Of a stretch of 37,515 nt of DNA, positions 20,328-30,500 are shown in pieces. The stretch covers positions 1-37,515 of the forward strand of contig MVZH01000012.1 of the NCBI GenBank assembly GCA_002068325.1, given 5' to 3'. The notes under the pieces are model-generated. The model made no database searches. It worked only from the letters and a program-made list of their open reading frames with translations, and had not been told where the DNA came from. The position numbers and the translations under genes are program-made. Positions within the stretch are counted from its first letter, which is position 1; each line of letters starts with the position of its first letter. The DNA comes from Lentisphaerae bacterium ADurb.BinA184 (lineage in GTDB: Bacteria; Verrucomicrobiota; Lentisphaeria; Oligosphaerales; MVZH01).

Positions 20328-21395
20328 TTACTGCGGTCGTGTCGAGGGTGTTTTCGTGCAGTCGTTGCCGAAGCTGAAGAACCAGAGCCGGGTGCCGTCG
20401 GGGGCGTAGTGACTTCCGTTGCGGTGAAGCTGCTTGTACAGGTAGCCGTAAAGAATGGTGCAGGCCTTGGGGACGATGGGGTTGTAGCCGCCATCGCCGC
20501 CGACCTTCATCCAGTTCGGGTCGAGAGGATCGCTGCTGGGGACTGGGAACCCGGTGCCCAGGAAGCGGTACGGGGACCAGGTCACCCGTCCGTCGTCGTA
20601 GAGGCCATTGCTGCCGGTCGCGTACGGCGTGCGGCCATGGTTCGTGAAGAATGAATGGTCGTCGGGGGCGGGGTTGACCGGGGCGGTGTTGACCCAGTCG
20701 AGGACGAACAGGTAGGAGGAGCCGTCAGTGACCAGGCGGGAGACGTTGTCCGTCGAGTAACGGAAGATCGGCACCGAGAGGCGCGCAGGGGGCGGATTGC
20801 TGGCCGGATGCGGATCCTGGTAGATCCAGCCGGTGTATCCGACGTAGTTGTAGTTGCTCAGGGTGTTGATGCCATTGCTGTAGGGTGCGCCGCCGAGGGT
20901 GAACCCGTCGGTGCCCCCCCGCGGGTTGGCCGGGCAGCGCACCACGTGATGGCGTTCGGCGCGCTGCTCGGGCACGCCGCTGAGGTAGTTCTCGACCATG
21001 AAGACCGTGTGCCGGGCGGTGCTGCGGGTAGGGTTCGTCCATCCCGTCTGGTGGGTGCGGGCAAAGTCGTGCGAGTACCCGGCCCCGTAGGCCAGAATGC
21101 TGTCAAAGTCGCCGGCGTAACCGAAAAGCGCCACTCCGACCTGCCGCAGGTTGCTGGCGCAGGCGGCCCTGAAGGCGCTCTCGCGGGCCTGCCGCAAGGC
21201 CGGCAGCAGGATCGCTGCCAGAACCGCGATGATCGCCACCACCACCAACAGCTCGACCAGTGTAAACGGAGCGCAGTCTGCCACTGGCGTCGCCCCATGC
21301 GCTCCTGCGGCATGGCCCCTTCGAGCTTGGGCGGTGCCGCCCGACCGCTCCGCGGGTCGGCCGCACGGGGCCCGGTGTCCGATGCGTTGACTCAC
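20328..21395 (-). CDS. Prepilin-like protein ([13 protein letters not shown] type)
   Basis: The protein is a type II secretion/type IV pilin-like subunit: [20 protein letters not shown] is the transmembrane and assembly helix with the conserved E at +5, followed by [20 protein letters not shown]. The mature region is about 310 residues, in line with large PVC pilin-like proteins; the carboxy terminus has [20 protein letters not shown] and [11 protein letters not shown]. The residue before the cleavage F is proline, not the usual glycine. I use GTG 21395 (355 aa), which overlaps the preceding glycosidase stop as GTGA and has AAGGAA 5 bases upstream; this gives a 43-residue leader. An in-frame GTG at 21284 would give a 6-residue leader and 318 aa. 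The next gene, a PEP-CTERM protein, begins 6 bases after the stop. A paired role is inferred from position only. Confidence 0.87.
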   Translation of the reverse strand: MSQRIGHRAPCGRPAERSGGTAQARRGHAAGAHGATPVADCAPFTLVELLVVVAIIAVLAAILLPALRQARESAFRAACASNLRQVGVALFGYAGDFDSILAYGAGYSHDFARTHQTGWTNPTRSTARHTVFMVENYLSGVPEQRAERHHVVRCPANPRGGTDGFTLGGAPYSNGINTLSNYNYVGYTGWIYQDPHPASNPPPARLSVPIFRYSTDNVSRLVTDGSSYLFVLDWVNTAPVNPAPDDHSFFTNHGRTPYATGSNGLYDDGRVTWSPYRFLGTGFPVPSSDPLDPNWMKVGGDGGYNPIVPKACTILYGYLYKQLHRNGSHYAPDGTRLWFFSFGNDCTKTPSTRPQ

Positions 21396-23065
21396 GTCAG
21401 TTCCTTCAGTGCGCCTGCGTACCACCCGGCCCAGCGGTCGCGGGCAACCAGGTCTGGCAAGGCATTCAGGATGGCCTCCTCGACCGAGGCCAGGCAGAAG
21501 AGCACGCGCCCGGCGCCGAGATCGTGGCGCCACACGAAAGGGAAACCGGTCTCGTCCGCGCCGATGGGCACGGCGCCCTCGGGGTGGAGTTCGAGGCGGC
21601 ACTCCTCCGGGGTATGCCACCACTCGAAGGGCCACGTCGCCCCGAACGCCGTGACGCGGCACCTGCGCTGGAGCCGGAAGTCGGCCGGCCGCGCCCCCAG
21701 AAGCCGAGCCAGGTCGGGGCCCCATTCGTGCCAGAACGGCGCGTGCCACAGCAACCGGCCGCCGGCCTCGACCCACTTGGCCAGAGCCGCCGCCTCGTCG
21801 GCGTCGAGGTGACAGCCGGCGATGACGATCGTGCGCACGTGCTCCGGGAACGGCTGCCCGCCGCGGACGTGCCCGCAGGCGGTGCCGTTCAGGGACAACT
21901 GATGGTAGGCGGAGAGCATCCGGTTGTGGACCGATCTCGGGTCGTTGCCGACGTTGGCGGGGGTCTCGCGGCTGTAGTAGTGCCTGGGCCAGTACAGGCA
22001 GGTGGCGGGCCGCCGCTCGGGCGCCGGCCAGGACTGCACGTCGCGGGCAAAAGCGATGAATGGCTGCAGGCCGGGCTTCACCCGGTCCTGGTCATCCACC
22101 AGCCCGAGCGTGCTCTCCATCCCGGCGCGAAGGTAGTTGTAGGCGCGCGACCGGATGTCCCGCAGGCACCACCACAGGAAGCCATTGGCCCCCGCCTCCC
22201 AGGCGGCCGGAAGAACCGCCCGCAGGTACGCCTCCTGCGACGCCGCCCCTGCCGTGACCAGCGTGCCGAACTCCTGCACCATGACCGGACCGTGAACCCG
22301 GATGGCCGACACGCCGTGCGGAAGCAGCGCCTGGGCGAAACGGTCGCGGATGCCGTCGAACCGCAGCCCGGTCCAGTGCGGAACCGGGTAGTTGTGAAAG
22401 CTGTGGAAGTCGGTGCCGAGGTCGTCGGTATAGCGCCAGCCGCCGTCGGTGGTCAGCGGCCCGCCGCTGACCCCGGAAACCAGCAGGGCCTGCGGACAGG
22501 CGCTGCGCACCGCCTGCGAGACCGACTGGCACCAGCGGCGGACCGCCGCCGGCTCGGCCCTGTCCACGCCGTCCAGCTCGTTGCCATAGTCAATCCCCGC
22601 CAGGCAGCGTTGGTGGAAGGTGAGCCGGCCGGCAATCTGCCGGGCAAAATCGGCCGAGCGCTCGAGCATGAAGTCGTCGGTGTAGAGGTTGCGGCCCGAC
22701 TTCCAGTCCGGCCAGAACCGCCCGCCGCTCATGCCGCCCACGATCAGCGAAGGCTGAGCCAGCAGCTCGCGTTCGCGGAACCAGCCCAGCAACTGGTCAA
22801 GCCGGCCCAGCGCCGTGACGTCATAGTGGCCGGCCCGCGGCTCGAAGTCCTGCCAGCGCAGGAAGAAGCGGACACAGTTCAACCCGAGGTCGCGCACGAC
22901 GTCGAGGTCGTGCCGGATTTCGCTTTCGGGCCAGGCCGCCCACATCTCGACGCCGCAGGACCCCGGCCAGTAGTTCACACCCACCGGCACGACGCGGACG
23001 CCGCCGCGGACAAAGTATCCTCGCCCGTTCAGGGAGAGAACCGTGTCCGACGGCATCGTCTTCAC
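21392..23065 (-). CDS. GH5-like glycoside hydrolase with amidotransferase-like domain
   Basis: The 557-aa protein resembles clan GH-A enzymes of the GH5/cellulase-mannanase type. The barrel includes PVGVNYWPG (27-35), [11 protein letters not shown] (61-71), the acid/base motif GNEL with E163, HNYP (224-227) and nucleophile motif VQEFG with E265. Residues about 355-470 ([21 protein letters not shown], shortened here to its role as a Rossmann-like segment; [13 protein letters not shown]) look like the amidotransferase-type domain found after GH42 and related barrels. No signal peptide is evident, so it is likely intracellular. Substrate (beta-mannoside, beta-glucoside or beta-galactoside) cannot be told. 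GTG 23065 overlaps the upstream PEP-CTERM stop by 4 bases (GTGA); ATG 23056, three codons in, is an alternative. Its own stop overlaps the GTG of the following pilin. Confidence 0.78.
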   Translation of the reverse strand: MKTMPSDTVLSLNGRGYFVRGGVRVVPVGVNYWPGSCGVEMWAAWPESEIRHDLDVVRDLGLNCVRFFLRWQDFEPRAGHYDVTALGRLDQLLGWFRERELLAQPSLIVGGMSGGRFWPDWKSGRNLYTDDFMLERSADFARQIAGRLTFHQRCLAGIDYGNELDGVDRAEPAAVRRWCQSVSQAVRSACPQALLVSGVSGGPLTTDGGWRYTDDLGTDFHSFHNYPVPHWTGLRFDGIRDRFAQALLPHGVSAIRVHGPVMVQEFGTLVTAGAASQEAYLRAVLPAAWEAGANGFLWWCLRDIRSRAYNYLRAGMESTLGLVDDQDRVKPGLQPFIAFARDVQSWPAPERRPATCLYWPRHYYSRETPANVGNDPRSVHNRMLSAYHQLSLNGTACGHVRGGQPFPEHVRTIVIAGCHLDADEAAALAKWVEAGGRLLWHAPFWHEWGPDLARLLGARPADFRLQRRCRVTAFGATWPFEWWHTPEECRLELHPEGAVPIGADETGFPFVWRHDLGAGRVLFCLASVEEAILNALPDLVARDRWAGWYAGALKELT

Positions 23066-26000
23066 CGGTGTCGCCGCCTCATCGCCAGGGCGCCGCAGGC
23101 CAGCAGCAGCAGGCCCGAGGCCGGTTCAGGGATGGGGGCGCCGCTGTAGCTGAAGACGGTCAGGAAACCCCTCTGGGCGAACTGCCCGTTCTCGACCGTG
23201 CCCAGGGTGAAACTGGCCAGCGGGTCGGTCAGCGGGCTGTAGGTGACACCGTTGTAGATGACGGAGCCGCCGGCGTCCTCGTAGTAGACATCGAGCAGGG
23301 CGTCCGCGAGGTCGGCCAGAGGATCGCCGGCGTCGGTGTAGAAGCCGCCGTACAGCTCGTCGCCGTCCAGGAGCGAGGCGAACAGCGTTGCTTCGAGATA
23401 CAGCGAGATGGTGTTATCGCCATCGAGGGCCGACATGAACGGCGTGGTGGCGTGAGTCAAGCGGAAGACGTCGTTCTCGACCTCGGCCCAGTTGGGTTCG
23501 CCGTTCTTCATTGTGAACTCGAAGTTGTAGTCCAGCCCGTCCGTGGGATCGGTCTGCACGGCGGTCAGCAGCCCCGGGCTGTCGCCGGGATCGACCGTGC
23601 CCGCCCCGCCGATTACGGATCCGATGGCGCCGATTCCGCCCAGGCTGGTCCCTGCCAGGACGGTGTAAGGGCCCCCGCCCGTGTGGGTGCCATTCACGCT
23701 GAGGCGCCCCCCGCCGACCGTAGTCGCCCCGGGGTACGTGTTGTCGCCGTCGAGCGTGAGCGTGCCGGGACCCGTCTTGGTCAGGCCGCCGGCGGCGCCC
23801 GACAGGTCGCCGGTCATTGTCAGACTGTCGGCCGCGTTGGCGATGTCCACGGACAGATCGTTGGCCAGCGCCACCGGTGCGGCAATCGTGTGGGCGCCGG
23901 ACGAGACGGTTACGGTGGCGTCGCCCGCGGTCGTCGCGAGCGTGAGTGCGTTGGCGGCGGCGCCGTCGAGGAGGTAGGCGTTGGCGTTGTCAAAGACGAG
24001 GTGGCCGGCGGTCTTGGGGGCATCGAGGGTGACCGTCTGCGGCGCGGTGACCGCACTGCCGAACAGCACATGCGCGTCGGCCCCGTCCGGCTGCACGTAG
24101 TGGCGCCAGTTTTCGAGCGCCGCGTCGGCCGCCGACCAGGCGCCCGAGGCATCGATCCCCCACTCGTAGGGGTACGCCGTGGTGTCCGCACTGCGCTGCA
24201 GCACGAGGTCATTGCCGTCGCCGCCCCCCAGGCTGGAGTTGTACAACACATCGAACTTGTGCAGCCAGCCGCCCTGCGCGCCGTAGACGGTCGTCCCGGA
24301 GTCCGGCGTGTCGAGCGCCCCCGTGGTGGTTGTCGTCCCGGCGATGCTCATGATCCTGAATGCCTCTCCAGCCCCGGGGATGTAGCCCAGATTCAGCGAG
24401 AGGCGCGAGCCGGGGTGGCCCCCGCCGCTGTACGTGACGGTCAGCGGCCTGGTGCCGTTACTCAAGGACAGTGAATCGTAGGTTGTTGCGCTGAACAGGT
24501 CAATGGCCACGGTGCCGGCCTTGAAGGCGACGGTACTGCCGTTGCTGTTGCTGTTCTCGCCAAGGGCGATCGTGCCGGCCTGGCTCGCTGTTCCAGGCGC
24601 GATCCGGCCGCTCGCCAGCAGATTCACCGTGCGTTCCGCGCCGCCGGTGCCGTCGCCGCCGATGTTCAGCAGGCTTGCCATGTTCCAGTCGCCGCGGATC
24701 GTGCCGGAGCCGCTCACCGCGCCGGCCGTGGGGGCGATGCCGCCGCTGATCGCCGTGTTCAACCAGACAACCCCGCGCCCCAGGTACAGTTCGTTGGTGC
24801 CATCCCCCAGCCCGTACCGGTGATTCAGGATGAGGACGCCGTTGTTGCCCTCGCCGCCCAAGATGCGGATCGCGCCGTGCAGTCCGCGGTTGTCCCCGCC
24901 CAACGTGGTATCGCCCTCCGTCGACTGGCTGCGTGTGGTCAGCGTCAGACCGTTGCTGCCCGTGATGGCGGCATTCAGGGTGATCCCGCCGTAGTGGGCA
25001 TCGCCGGCCCAGACGATGCCCTCCACTTCGCCGAGATCCAGCGTGAGGTTTGACGAAAGGGTGACGTAGTAGCGGGCCGAAGCCGCTGTGCAGGCCGCGA
25101 GCAGGTGCCCGCTCTTCACGGTCAGCTTCGTGCCGGCTGCCCCGTCGAGGGTGAACATCTTGTCGTCGTAGGACGCGTTGTCATTGAAGAACACCAGCGA
25201 GTTCACAGTCGTGTCGCCCCCCAGGGTGACGCTGGATGCGGCGTTGGTCGGATGCACGGCCGTCCAGGGCAGGCGCACGTTGTCGTTGCCGTCGGGGTTC
25301 ACGGCGGGGAAAGCCATGGCGGTGGCGTTGACGTAGTCGGCGGCCGGATCCAGCGGCACGAAGCCGGCGGCCGCGTCGTAGCGCACGAAGGTGTTGCCCC
25401 AGTTCCCGCTGCGGGTGGCGGTGGTTCCGGAGGTCAGGCCGACGGCAATGGCCTTGTCGGTGCCGCGGCTGTCCGTGCCGCCGAGGTGCGTGAGCGTCGC
25501 CCCGCCGTCGGCGAGCTTGAGGAAGCTGCTGCTGCCCAGGCTGTAGTTGTCGCTGGTGACGATGCCGAGGGCCCGGGTCTCAGGGTTGCGGAAGAGAGTG
25601 GCCACGGTCAGGGTCGCCGTGCCGCCGCTGCCGCTGGTGACGGCGATCAGGCTGCGGCCGTTGTCGAGGCTGAGGACGCCCATCGTCTCCGCGGTCGCCG
25701 CGCCGTTCTGTCCGACGAAGTTGAACCGGGCGGCGTTCAGGTTCATCAGGGCGTCATTGCCCAGGCGCCCGAAGGTGGTCACGCCGTCGTCGCCGACGCC
25801 GGTGCCGGTGTCCCCCACGACGAGGATGCCCCCCTGGTTGAGCCGCACGACCGGCGTGCCGGTGATGACCCCGCCGCCGTTGACGTAAGCCGTGCCTGAG
25901 GCGACGGACAGGTCGCCGGTGAAATCGTTGCTGCCGCTGCGCAAGTGGGTGCTACTCTTGGTCAATGACACGCCCCCCGCGCCAGTGATTCGACCGTTGA

Positions 26001-26475
26001 TCTCGGTGCGGTTGGCCGAGGCCACTGCCAGCGCGAACCCCGCGGTGTCAATCGTCCCGTTGAGATAGAGCCTCTTCTCGTTGGAGTAGGCGCTCAGGTT
26101 GTTGACCAGCACCGGCGCGGTCAGCGTGATGTTGCTGCTGATCGTCTCGTTTCCAGCCGGGTCGTCGTTCATGACGATGCCGCCGGCGCCCAGCCGCAGT
26201 GTGCCGCCGCTGATGGTGCGGCCGGGGGTTCCGGCCTGGTACTCGATGCCGTAGACCGGCTGGTCGCCGACCACGGTCACGGTCCCCGACGGGCTGGTGC
26301 TCGCAAAGGAGGCCAGGTCGGCGGCGCCCGGATAGGCCGTGCTGGGCGTCCAGTTGGCACCGTTGTCCCAGTTGCCGCCGCCGGTGACTGTCCACGTGTA
26401 GGTGTCGGCCGGGGCGCGGCCGATGAAGAGGAGGGCGGCGACGATGGCGATGGCCGGGCGGATGGGTCGGTTCAT
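23062..26475 (-). CDS. PEP-CTERM autotransporter-repeat protein
   Basis: The 1137-aa protein starts with signal peptide MNRPIRPAIAIVAALLFIG (cleavage probably after APA), followed by YTWTVTGGGNWDNGANW, typical of the class. Autotransporter-associated beta-strand repeats are scattered through it, for example GGLTKTGPGTLTLDGDNTYP near the end. The carboxy terminus IPEPASGLLLLACGALA plus RRRHR is a PEP-CTERM tail. The ~180 residues before the tail nearly match the 2403-aa protein. Start ATG 26475 has AAGGAG 7 bases upstream, which rules out the longer frame to 26571. It follows a 295-aa pilin by 131 bases, and its stop overlaps the GTG of the GH5-like gene. Predicted location is outside the inner membrane; binding partner unknown. 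Confidence 0.88.
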   Translation of the reverse strand: MNRPIRPAIAIVAALLFIGRAPADTYTWTVTGGGNWDNGANWTPSTAYPGAADLASFASTSPSGTVTVVGDQPVYGIEYQAGTPGRTISGGTLRLGAGGIVMNDDPAGNETISSNITLTAPVLVNNLSAYSNEKRLYLNGTIDTAGFALAVASANRTEINGRITGAGGVSLTKSSTHLRSGSNDFTGDLSVASGTAYVNGGGVITGTPVVRLNQGGILVVGDTGTGVGDDGVTTFGRLGNDALMNLNAARFNFVGQNGAATAETMGVLSLDNGRSLIAVTSGSGGTATLTVATLFRNPETRALGIVTSDNYSLGSSSFLKLADGGATLTHLGGTDSRGTDKAIAVGLTSGTTATRSGNWGNTFVRYDAAAGFVPLDPAADYVNATAMAFPAVNPDGNDNVRLPWTAVHPTNAASSVTLGGDTTVNSLVFFNDNASYDDKMFTLDGAAGTKLTVKSGHLLAACTAASARYYVTLSSNLTLDLGEVEGIVWAGDAHYGGITLNAAITGSNGLTLTTRSQSTEGDTTLGGDNRGLHGAIRILGGEGNNGVLILNHRYGLGDGTNELYLGRGVVWLNTAISGGIAPTAGAVSGSGTIRGDWNMASLLNIGGDGTGGAERTVNLLASGRIAPGTASQAGTIALGENSNSNGSTVAFKAGTVAIDLFSATTYDSLSLSNGTRPLTVTYSGGGHPGSRLSLNLGYIPGAGEAFRIMSIAGTTTTTGALDTPDSGTTVYGAQGGWLHKFDVLYNSSLGGGDGNDLVLQRSADTTAYPYEWGIDASGAWSAADAALENWRHYVQPDGADAHVLFGSAVTAPQTVTLDAPKTAGHLVFDNANAYLLDGAAANALTLATTAGDATVTVSSGAHTIAAPVALANDLSVDIANAADSLTMTGDLSGAAGGLTKTGPGTLTLDGDNTYPGATTVGGGRLSVNGTHTGGGPYTVLAGTSLGGIGAIGSVIGGAGTVDPGDSPGLLTAVQTDPTDGLDYNFEFTMKNGEPNWAEVENDVFRLTHATTPFMSALDGDNTISLYLEATLFASLLDGDELYGGFYTDAGDPLADLADALLDVYYEDAGGSVIYNGVTYSPLTDPLASFTLGTVENGQFAQRGFLTVFSYSGAPIPEPASGLLLLACGALAMRRRHR
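23123..23660. repeat. Carboxy-terminal module copy 2 (partner 7865-8402)
   Basis: This is the partner of 7865-8402 at a constant offset of 15258 bases. It encodes the segment from GGIGAIGSVIGGAG to the sequence just before the PEP-CTERM helix. The membrane helix and basic tail themselves differ between the two genes. Confidence 0.85.
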
Positions 26476-26482
26476 GGCATGG

Positions 26483-26488
26483 CTCCTT
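26483..26488 (-). promoter_or_regulatory. Ribosome binding site fixing the 1137-aa PEP-CTERM start
   Basis: The - strand reads AAGGAG, 7 bases before ATG 26475. A second ATG at 26480, out of frame and 5 bases upstream, is too close to this site to be used well. Confidence 0.75.
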
Positions 26489-26606
26489 CTCTCTTCGGGC
26501 GACTGCCAGGGATGGGCTTCACCGTCTGTCTGCCGTCTGGGCCCCGACTGTCCGACGGCCGGAATGGGCAACCCTGCGATCCCAGTGCTCTCAGCCCGGC
26601 GGCCTC

Positions 26607-27494
26607 TCAGCGCAGCGGCTCCACCCCCTTCGCATCGAAGACCGGCATGGCCGCGCCGTTGTAGACGTAGTTGCCCACCGCCCCGCCCCAGATGCCGTGC
26701 GGCGGGTTGGCGGCGCGCACGATGTGGCCGTCGAGCATGGCGAAATTCAGCCCGCCGTGCGTGTAGGGGGCGGACGGACTCACGTACTGGGCGTAGTTCG
26801 GCAGTGTGCCGATGGTCATCACCGTGTTCCAGTAGTCGGTCGTGGCGCCGTTGAAGCCGCGATCATCAATGCCCACGGTCAGGAACGAGACCTGGTTGTG
26901 GTAGTTGTAGGCACCCGAGCTCTCCCCGAACATGATGATGTCAGAGGCCACTGTCTTGGCATCGGGCAGGCGACGGCTGGGCAGGCACAGGGTGCTCCAT
27001 TTCGGGCTGCCGGGGGTGTGCCCATAGACCTGCGTTGCGTACAGCCCGGCATAGGTGGCCACCCTGGCATTGATCTTGTACCGGTCGGCGGGACAGAAGT
27101 AGGGCACCTTGGGGCGGGCCGTGACCGCGCCAATGCCGGCGTTGAAGGCCTCGAGACTCTCGTAAAGCGGGTGCTGGCTGGCGTACTCGTTGATCCGGAA
27201 CGGGTAGAGGTTCCGGTTGGCGGTGGTGACCGCGCCGACGCCGGGGAAGGGGTTCTGGGCGCTGTCGAGGGCGTTGGTCTGATCTCCGCGCGTCGCCAGG
27301 ACGGGGATGCACCCGTCATGGTCCGCCGAGTAGAGTGAGATGGCGAGGAAGGTCTGGCGCTGATTGCTTGTGCACCCCGCGGCCAGGCCGGCGGCGCGCG
27401 CCTTCTTCAGCGCCGGCAGGAGCAGCGACGCCAGCACGGAGATGATCGCCACGACGACCAGTAGCTCGATGAGGGTGAAGGGGGATCGTTTCAC
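26607..27494 (-). CDS. Prepilin-like protein (MPVFDAKGxEPLR type)
   Basis: The 295-aa protein begins [20 protein letters not shown] (read as Met from GTG), the cleavage and membrane segment of type II secretion/type IV pilin-like subunits, with E at +5 and proline before the cleavage F. The globular part contains VPYFCPADRY and YTHGGLNFAMLDGHIVRA, a near match (X8) to the H-X9-DG motif of PVC pilins. It ends in MPVFDAKGVEPLR, shared with the 292-aa pilin at 35944-36822. GTG 27494 gives a short 5-residue leader and has AGGAA a few bases upstream; an ATG at 27551 would add 19 residues without a ribosome binding site. It lies between the stop of the 2767-aa giant (76 bases upstream) and the 1137-aa PEP-CTERM gene (131 bases downstream). 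Assembly into a pilus or pseudopilus is unproven. Confidence 0.88.
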   Translation of the reverse strand: MKRSPFTLIELLVVVAIISVLASLLLPALKKARAAGLAAGCTSNQRQTFLAISLYSADHDGCIPVLATRGDQTNALDSAQNPFPGVGAVTTANRNLYPFRINEYASQHPLYESLEAFNAGIGAVTARPKVPYFCPADRYKINARVATYAGLYATQVYGHTPGSPKWSTLCLPSRRLPDAKTVASDIIMFGESSGAYNYHNQVSFLTVGIDDRGFNGATTDYWNTVMTIGTLPNYAQYVSPSAPYTHGGLNFAMLDGHIVRAANPPHGIWGGAVGNYVYNGAAMPVFDAKGVEPLR

Positions 27495-27570
27495 GGGTTC
27501 CTGACCATTGAACGACCGACGCCGACTGCCATCGATGGAACCATGCCCCATGCGTTCTGCGGTCTGCCTT

Positions 27571-30500
27571 TCACCGCCGCCGATGCAACAGCCCCAAGGC
27601 GCCGCAGACCAGCAGCAGGCCCGAGGCAGGTTCGGGGATGACGTTCTCAAAGATCCGCAGATCGAGGGAGCCGCCCTGCAGGAGGAACTGGAAGCCATAC
27701 CCGTCCGCGCCCGAGATCCCCCAGTTGTGGAATCCGCCCGAATTGTCGAGGAGGCTGCCGAAGCCGATGAGGTGGTACACCCCTTCGCCGAAACTGGCCC
27801 CGGGTTCGATGGCCAGCCTGACGCCGGGACTGAGCACGAGCTGGTCGGTGACACTCAGCCAGTCGTTGCCGCCGGCGCCGGCGGCCGCGTTCGGCGTGTC
27901 GAGATCGAAGGCCAGCACGGCGCCGTCTTCGAGGATGACTGTGCTCTCGACTGTGAGGGTGCCGGCAGTGTCGCCGGGGGCGATGGCGGCGTCGGCGGTG
28001 ACCGTCACGAGGCCGCGGATCGGACCGGTTCCCCTGAGCCAGCCGCCTGCCTCCACCGTGACGGCGGCGCCATCGAGCGCGCCGTCCACCCGCAGGTTGC
28101 CGCCTTCGACCGTCAGGCTGGCACCGGGTGCGCTGAACGACATCGCGTCCGTGAACACGACCGTGCCGGCCCCGCCGGCATTGACGCTCACCGCCGACGC
28201 CGCGAAGCCGGCCGCCGGCAGGGACAGCACATCCGCGGCCCCGACGGCATCTACGCTGGTGCCGGCCAGCACCAGGGCCGGTCCGTTGAGCGTCACGGCC
28301 GTCGTCCCGGTGCCGAGCACGTCCCCTTCGAAAGTGACCGTTGTCGCGCCGCTGAGGGTCAGCTCGGTGCCGTCCCCGCCCAGCGTCAGCGCACCCAGGT
28401 GGTTGTCGCCGGCCGGGAAGGTCAGCTCGCCCGTGGCCACGGTCGTGAGGCCGGTCGCAGGCTGGTTGAACGGCCCGGCGACGATGCCGCCGTGGAAGTA
28501 GCGGATGCCCGGGATGTCCGCGAACGTCGTCCCGCCGGTCGGATCCCACTCGACGTACAGCCCGTGGCCGCCGCCGCCCTGCGCAAACCGCACGATGATG
28601 TCATGGTAGCCGGCATTCAGCGAGACCTGGCCCGAGGAGCGGCGGGTGACGCCCTGGTCGAAGCGGTTCTGCACGATGGCCTCGGCGTAGGCCGGGTTGT
28701 CCGATGACGGGTCGATCCAGAGAGCACTGCGGTCGTCGCTCGACGTGGCGAACCGGTAGACTCCGTCGCTGGGGATTTGGATGCTGCCGCGGTACTCAAC
28801 CGCGTAGGTGGTCCTGTAGTTGGTCGGATAGGGAGGATCGCTCAGTCCGCCGTTGCTGGCCCACTCCTGGCTGTCGTTGAGGTTCCAGTGGATCGCGTTG
28901 GTCATGTAGCTCAGCGTGCTGCTCGATCCGCCGAGGCCGGGCGTGGTGTTGTCGGGGGTGACGGCGGGGCTGGCCAGGTTGTAGGGCGCGCCTTCCAGCG
29001 TGTCGAGTCCGTTGCCATTGACCGTCCATGCGCGCACGTCGAGGCCGGCGGTGATGGTGCTGGTCTCCTGGCTCAAGGTGACGCGGCTTCCGGCGCTGTC
29101 CAGCACGATCCCGTCCAGCCGGTTGGCCAGATCGTTGCCCTGCACCCCGAAACGGCCAGCCGTGGCCGTGGCGATGATGGCGTTGCCGGCAGACGGGACG
29201 GCGCTGATCGAACCGGTGACGGTGACCGTGTCGCCGTGCGTATCCACGTCGGCGCCGCCGACCCCCCCGGTGAACGTGGCGGTGCCGAGGGTGACCCCGG
29301 CGCCCAGGTCCACGGTCCCGGCGGCGGCAGTCAGCGTCTCGAAGGCTCCGGCGGCGGCATCGAGCGTGGCGCCGGCAACTACGCTGGCGTTGGCGATGGT
29401 GGCCGTGGCGCCGGCGGCGATGGTCGTCGTACCGCCGGTGACGCTGAGCGTGCCGATGGCGGCGTTGGCGCCGGCCTCGATCTGCGTGCTGGCTGCGCTG
29501 TCCATGGTGTCGGCGGTGACGGTGGCCCCGGAGCCGAACGTGGTGGTGCCGGCGCTCAGATCGAGCGTCCCGGCCTGGACCGGGCCCGTCAGGGTCAGCT
29601 CACCCGCCCCGATCTTGCCGAGGGTGCTGGCGGCGGTGCCCGCGACGGAACCCGAGAAGGCGGTCGAGGCGCCGTTCTGCCCAACCGAGAGGGTCCCACT
29701 CCCGAGCAGGACCGTGCCCCCGCCGGCCAGCGAACCGATGGTGGCCGAGAGGTTGTTCACGTCGAGGGTCGCCCCCGCGGCAATGGTGACCGGGGAGCCG
29801 CTGGGGAGCGCTGTACTGGCCGACCCGCCCCCCGCCCCAAGGGTGAACCCGGGCAGGAATGTGTTGCGAGAAGTCGTCGTGGCGTAGTTGGTCTGGGTGT
29901 CCAGCAGAGACCAGTTCAGGTTGTCGTTGCTGGCCTCGATCGTCCAGGACACGGGGTCCCTTTCCGTCGCATCGTTGGCGGTCGCCCAGTTGTACTTGTC
30001 GGCGCGGACAGGGGAGGGGAAGTCGAGCAGCAGCGCCCCGGCGTCGAAGTTCAGCCACTTGGTCGCCGTACTCCCGTCCACCGCCATGCCGGGTCCCTCG
30101 TTCCCGGGGCTGCTGCCGCTGACGTTGGACGCGGTGGCGCCGGGGGTGTAGTTGTGGATCCAGTCGGTGCCCGAGTAGTTGAAGAAGAACTCCAGCTCCG
30201 AAAGTTGAACTATTCCGGGGATGCTGTTGCCGCGCAGTTTGGTCGGCGTGAAGCGGTAGTACTCGTAGGCGGGCACCGAGGTGACATCCAGGCGCAGCGT
30301 GCCGCCGTTGATGTCGGTCGCCCCCGTGTAGGTGCCTTCACCGGCCAGCGTGAGGATGCCGTTGCCCTCCTTGGCCAGGGCCCCACTGCCCGAGAGGGTT
30401 CCCTCGAAGGTGCTGCTGGCGCCTGCGCCGCCCACGGCGAAGGTGGTGGCGTTCTGAAGCTCGATGGTCCCCTGGCCGGCCAGAGCGTCGACCGTGGCCG

